From NCBI GenBank assembly GCA_018713335.1, contig DVOW01000037.1:30893-94892 (forward strand): a stretch of DNA of 64,000 bases, given 5' to 3'. Source of the stretch: Candidatus Merdivicinus intestinigallinarum (GTDB taxonomy: Bacteria > Bacillota > Clostridia > Oscillospirales > Ruminococcaceae). The position numbers were made by a program, and so were the translations under genes. The notes below the pieces were generated by a model. It did not search any database. It was not told the DNA's origin and worked only from the letters and a program-made list of their open reading frames with translations. Positions within the stretch are counted from its first letter, which is position 1. Each line of letters opens with the position of its first letter. Below are positions 62,410 to 64,000 of the stretch, one piece after another.

Positions 62410-62498
62410 GGAGAGATGTCCGAGTGGTTTAAGGAGCTGGTCTTGAAAACCAGTGATCCCTCACGGGACCGTGGGTTCGAATCCCACTCTCTCCGCCA
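62410..62498 (+). tRNA. tRNA-Ser (anticodon TGA)
   Basis: 89 bases including an encoded CCA. Acceptor GGAGAGA pairs with TCTCTCC; anticodon stem CTGGT/ACCAG holds loop CTTGAAA with anticodon TGA; long variable arm (GATCCCTCACGGGACC) and T arm GTGGGTTCGAATCCCAC confirm the serine class. Confidence 0.97.
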
Positions 62499-62537
62499 CT
62501 TCATTTCAATTCTATAACCTTGACAGGTCGTTTCCAT

Positions 62538-62631
62538 GGAGTTGTACTCAAGTTGGTGACGAGGCGCCCCTGCTAAGGGCGTAGGTCGGCTAATCCCCGG
62601 CGCGAGGGTTCGAGTCCCTCCAACTCCGCCA
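62538..62631 (+). tRNA. tRNA-Ser (anticodon GCT)
   Basis: 94 bases including encoded CCA. Acceptor GGAGTTG / CAACTCC; anticodon stem CGCCC / GGGCG with loop CTGCTAA, anticodon GCT; long variable arm; T arm GAGGGTTCGAGTCCCTC. Confidence 0.97.
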
Positions 62632-62632
62632 G

Positions 62633-62669
62633 AAAACGCACTCACGTTTCGTGGGTGCGTTTTGTTTTT
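62633..62669 (+). terminator. Terminator of the tRNA operon
   Basis: AAAACGCACTCACG / CGTGGGTGCGTTTT with a 3-base loop, then GTTTTTC; one mismatch-like wobble. Confidence 0.85.
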
Positions 62670-62711
62670 CTTCTGCGCTGAAACAGGTTTTATTTTGTAG
62701 CAGAAAACCAC

Positions 62712-62746
62712 AATAGTGTGACAGATAAATGTCACACTATTTTTTG
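62712..62746. terminator. Strong bidirectional hairpin
   Basis: AATAGTGTGACA / TGTCACACTATT, perfect 12-bp stem, loop GATAAA, followed by TTTTTG. It marks the boundary between the tRNA operon and the compositionally different right end. Confidence 0.75.
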
Positions 62747-62927
62747 TATTCATGCGGGTATGCGGGATTTTTGAAATCGTCCAGCTAAGCGATCTTACTA
62801 TGGGACCTTTTCCCCATGATGGCAAGTATCAAGCGACGCATAGAAAAGAATTAAAATAAAATAAAAGCCGTGAACCTTTTGCTGTTTTCCCCGACTATGC
62901 TTACGAAAGTACTTTCAGGGTGATAAA

Positions 62928-64000
62928 ATGGAAACAAGTAATGAATTAATGGAATATGTGGATCGCCTGTATCATGCAGCTTTGGAGAAAACCGGAGACT
63001 CCTATATCGCGGAGGATATTGCACAAGAAACATTCCTCGCGGCTTTATCTGCATTATCAAAAGGCAAAAAGCCGGATCATATCTGGAGCTGGCTGTATAG
63101 CATTCTCTCAAACAAATACTGTGATTGGCTGCGAAGAAAATACAATAAACCTCAAATCAGCTTTGACGATTATCCCTTTGAGATCCCGGATGAAGCGCTT
63201 GACGATGACAGCGAGGAAAAATTGGAAAATATTCGCCGGGAGCTTGGATATTTGGCAAAAACCCACCGGGAGGTCATGGTGCGCTTCTATATGCATGGGG
63301 ACAGCATCGAGCAGATATCGCACGATCTGAACATCCCCCAAGGCACTGTAAAAAGCCGGCTGAATACAGGCAGGAAACATATCAAGGAAGGAGTCAGCGA
63401 TATGGAAAACTACACAAAGCAGAGCTATGAACCGGATATGTTGAGAGTGGGTTGTTCCGGAGAGACCGGACTGGACGGAGAGCCGCTTTCGCTTGTTGAT
63501 GAAAAAGATAAACTGACTCAGAACGTTTTGATCCTGGCATATAAAAAGCCGGTTACCGAAACCGAAATCGCAAAGGCCCTCGGTACACCGGCGGCATTCA
63601 TTGAGCCGATCGTCGAGAAGATGGTTGACGGCGAGCTGATGAAACGCACCGACGGCGGTAAGATTTATACGGACTTTATTATTTACACCGACAAAGACAG
63701 AAAAGCAACCTTTCAGCAGCAGCTCAGCATAGCCGCAGAAAACTTCGATTTGTTTTGGGACAAAACCGATGAGGCCCTCTGTACTTTGAGAAAACGGGAA
63801 TATCATCTTCGCCAGGATGAGCACGGAAAATCAAAACTGGAACTTTATTTCTGCATCAAGCTTTTGCTGAATGCGTATATCGACGTCCGCAGCGAAGTGG
63901 CGGGAACGATGTCCTATTCCGATTATCCCTACCGTAAAAACGGCGGCCGATGGTTCGCTATGGGACAGCAGTATACGCCTGATGACGTTAAAAAAGATGA
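62928..64000 (+). CDS. ECF-like sigma-70 factor with long C-terminal extension, 3' truncated by the window edge
   Basis: Open without a stop from the ATG at 62928 to the window end (357 codons visible). Sigma region 2 is SYIAEDIAQETFLAALSAL with IWSWLYSILSNKYCDWLRR; region 4 is LAKTHREVMVRFYMHGDSIEQISHDLNIPQGTVKSRL. After residue 155 comes a winged-helix-like part (NVLILAYKKPVTETEIAKALGTP to DGELMKRTDGG) and a further domain that continues past the window. AGGGTG is a modest ribosome binding site. Codon use (TAT, AAA, GAT) is clearly less GC-rich than in the rest of the window, suggesting transfer. No anti-sigma gene is seen. Confidence 0.85.
   Translation, partial: METSNELMEYVDRLYHAALEKTGDSYIAEDIAQETFLAALSALSKGKKPDHIWSWLYSILSNKYCDWLRRKYNKPQISFDDYPFEIPDEALDDDSEEKLENIRRELGYLAKTHREVMVRFYMHGDSIEQISHDLNIPQGTVKSRLNTGRKHIKEGVSDMENYTKQSYEPDMLRVGCSGETGLDGEPLSLVDEKDKLTQNVLILAYKKPVTETEIAKALGTPAAFIEPIVEKMVDGELMKRTDGGKIYTDFIIYTDKDRKATFQQQLSIAAENFDLFWDKTDEALCTLRKREYHLRQDEHGKSKLELYFCIKLLLNAYIDVRSEVAGTMSYSDYPYRKNGGRWFAMGQQYTPDDVKKD

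Noticed and set aside
62262..62825. 187-codon minus-strand frame across the tRNA genes
   Set aside because: It reads through two tRNA genes and is the kind of false frame often annotated there.
62752..62859. 35-residue frame left of the sigma factor
   Set aside because: No ribosome binding site and it starts within the tail of a terminator; kept only as a possible gene remnant.

Overview
This window reads as the chromosome of a GC-rich, anaerobic, probably spore-forming member of the Firmicutes, most likely class Clostridia, order Oscillospirales. That placement is inference. The evidence is the Firmicutes-type gene set: FabK enoyl reductase, an L27 with a cleavable N-terminus beside its protease Prp, Mini-RNase III, YitT, DegV, PcrA and an rplU-prp-rpmA-obg order. 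A stand-alone Spo0A-C-like DNA-binding protein, a Cys-type sulfatase needing anaerobic maturation, and TTGACA/TATAAT promoters with strong AGGAGG ribosome binding sites point the same way. No phage, insertion sequence, CRISPR array or rRNA operon was seen. The first gene (U32 peptidase) and the last (sigma factor) run off the window.

Layout. 1-7.7 kb: U32 protein, a membrane protein, a DUF6291-type protein with an Asn-rich repeat tract, cysK with a 2-hydroxyacid dehydrogenase, then tsaE-tsaB-rpiB-upp. 8.6-16.4 kb: pcrA with a GT8 glycosyltransferase, a split TSUP permease, a very Cys-rich protein, manA with a small O6-alkylguanine transferase-like gene, and a flavodoxin-like reductase. 16.8-26.3 kb: a complete type II fatty-acid synthesis locus (fabD divergent from fabH-K-G-F-accB-fabZ-accC-D-A-acpP). 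26.4-32.8 kb: a second tiny Cys-rich protein, a sugar isomerase-like protein, DegV, a sulfatase, a sialate O-acetylesterase and a PflX-type radical SAM protein. 33-35.6 kb: two ribbon-helix-helix proteins, a SLOG protein and a GT2 glycosyltransferase. 36-45.5 kb: a two-component system with two FtsX-type ABC transporters, an SRPBCC protein and a small membrane protein. 45.6-52.5 kb: a candidate small RNA, a Spo0A-C-like protein behind a 10-bp tandem operator array, yebC, yitT, mrnC, obg, rpmA, prp, rplU, a C_GCAxxG_C_C protein and an Mrp ATPase. 53-64 kb: a radical-SAM DNA-repair pair, a third FtsX-type transporter, AraC with a URO-D family protein, two tRNA-Ser genes, and a compositionally different sigma factor.

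The most unusual content is intergenic. At least a dozen gaps hold mosaics of short palindromes. In these the stem sequence changes from copy to copy while pairing and flanks (TGTAGGGG / CCCCTACA) are kept. In several genes the stop codon lies inside or directly against such a palindrome. A second mosaic element of about 260-350 bp sits between genes and their terminators. A 69-nt block occurs twice, identical and inverted, 23 kb apart. Other leads are the 10-bp array of Spo0A-box-like sequences before the Spo0A-C-like gene, the CxC-repeat protein, and an SOS-like box in the promoter of the radical-SAM repair pair.

All calls come from reading motifs, spacing and translations by eye. No database search was made, so family names rest on recognised motifs.
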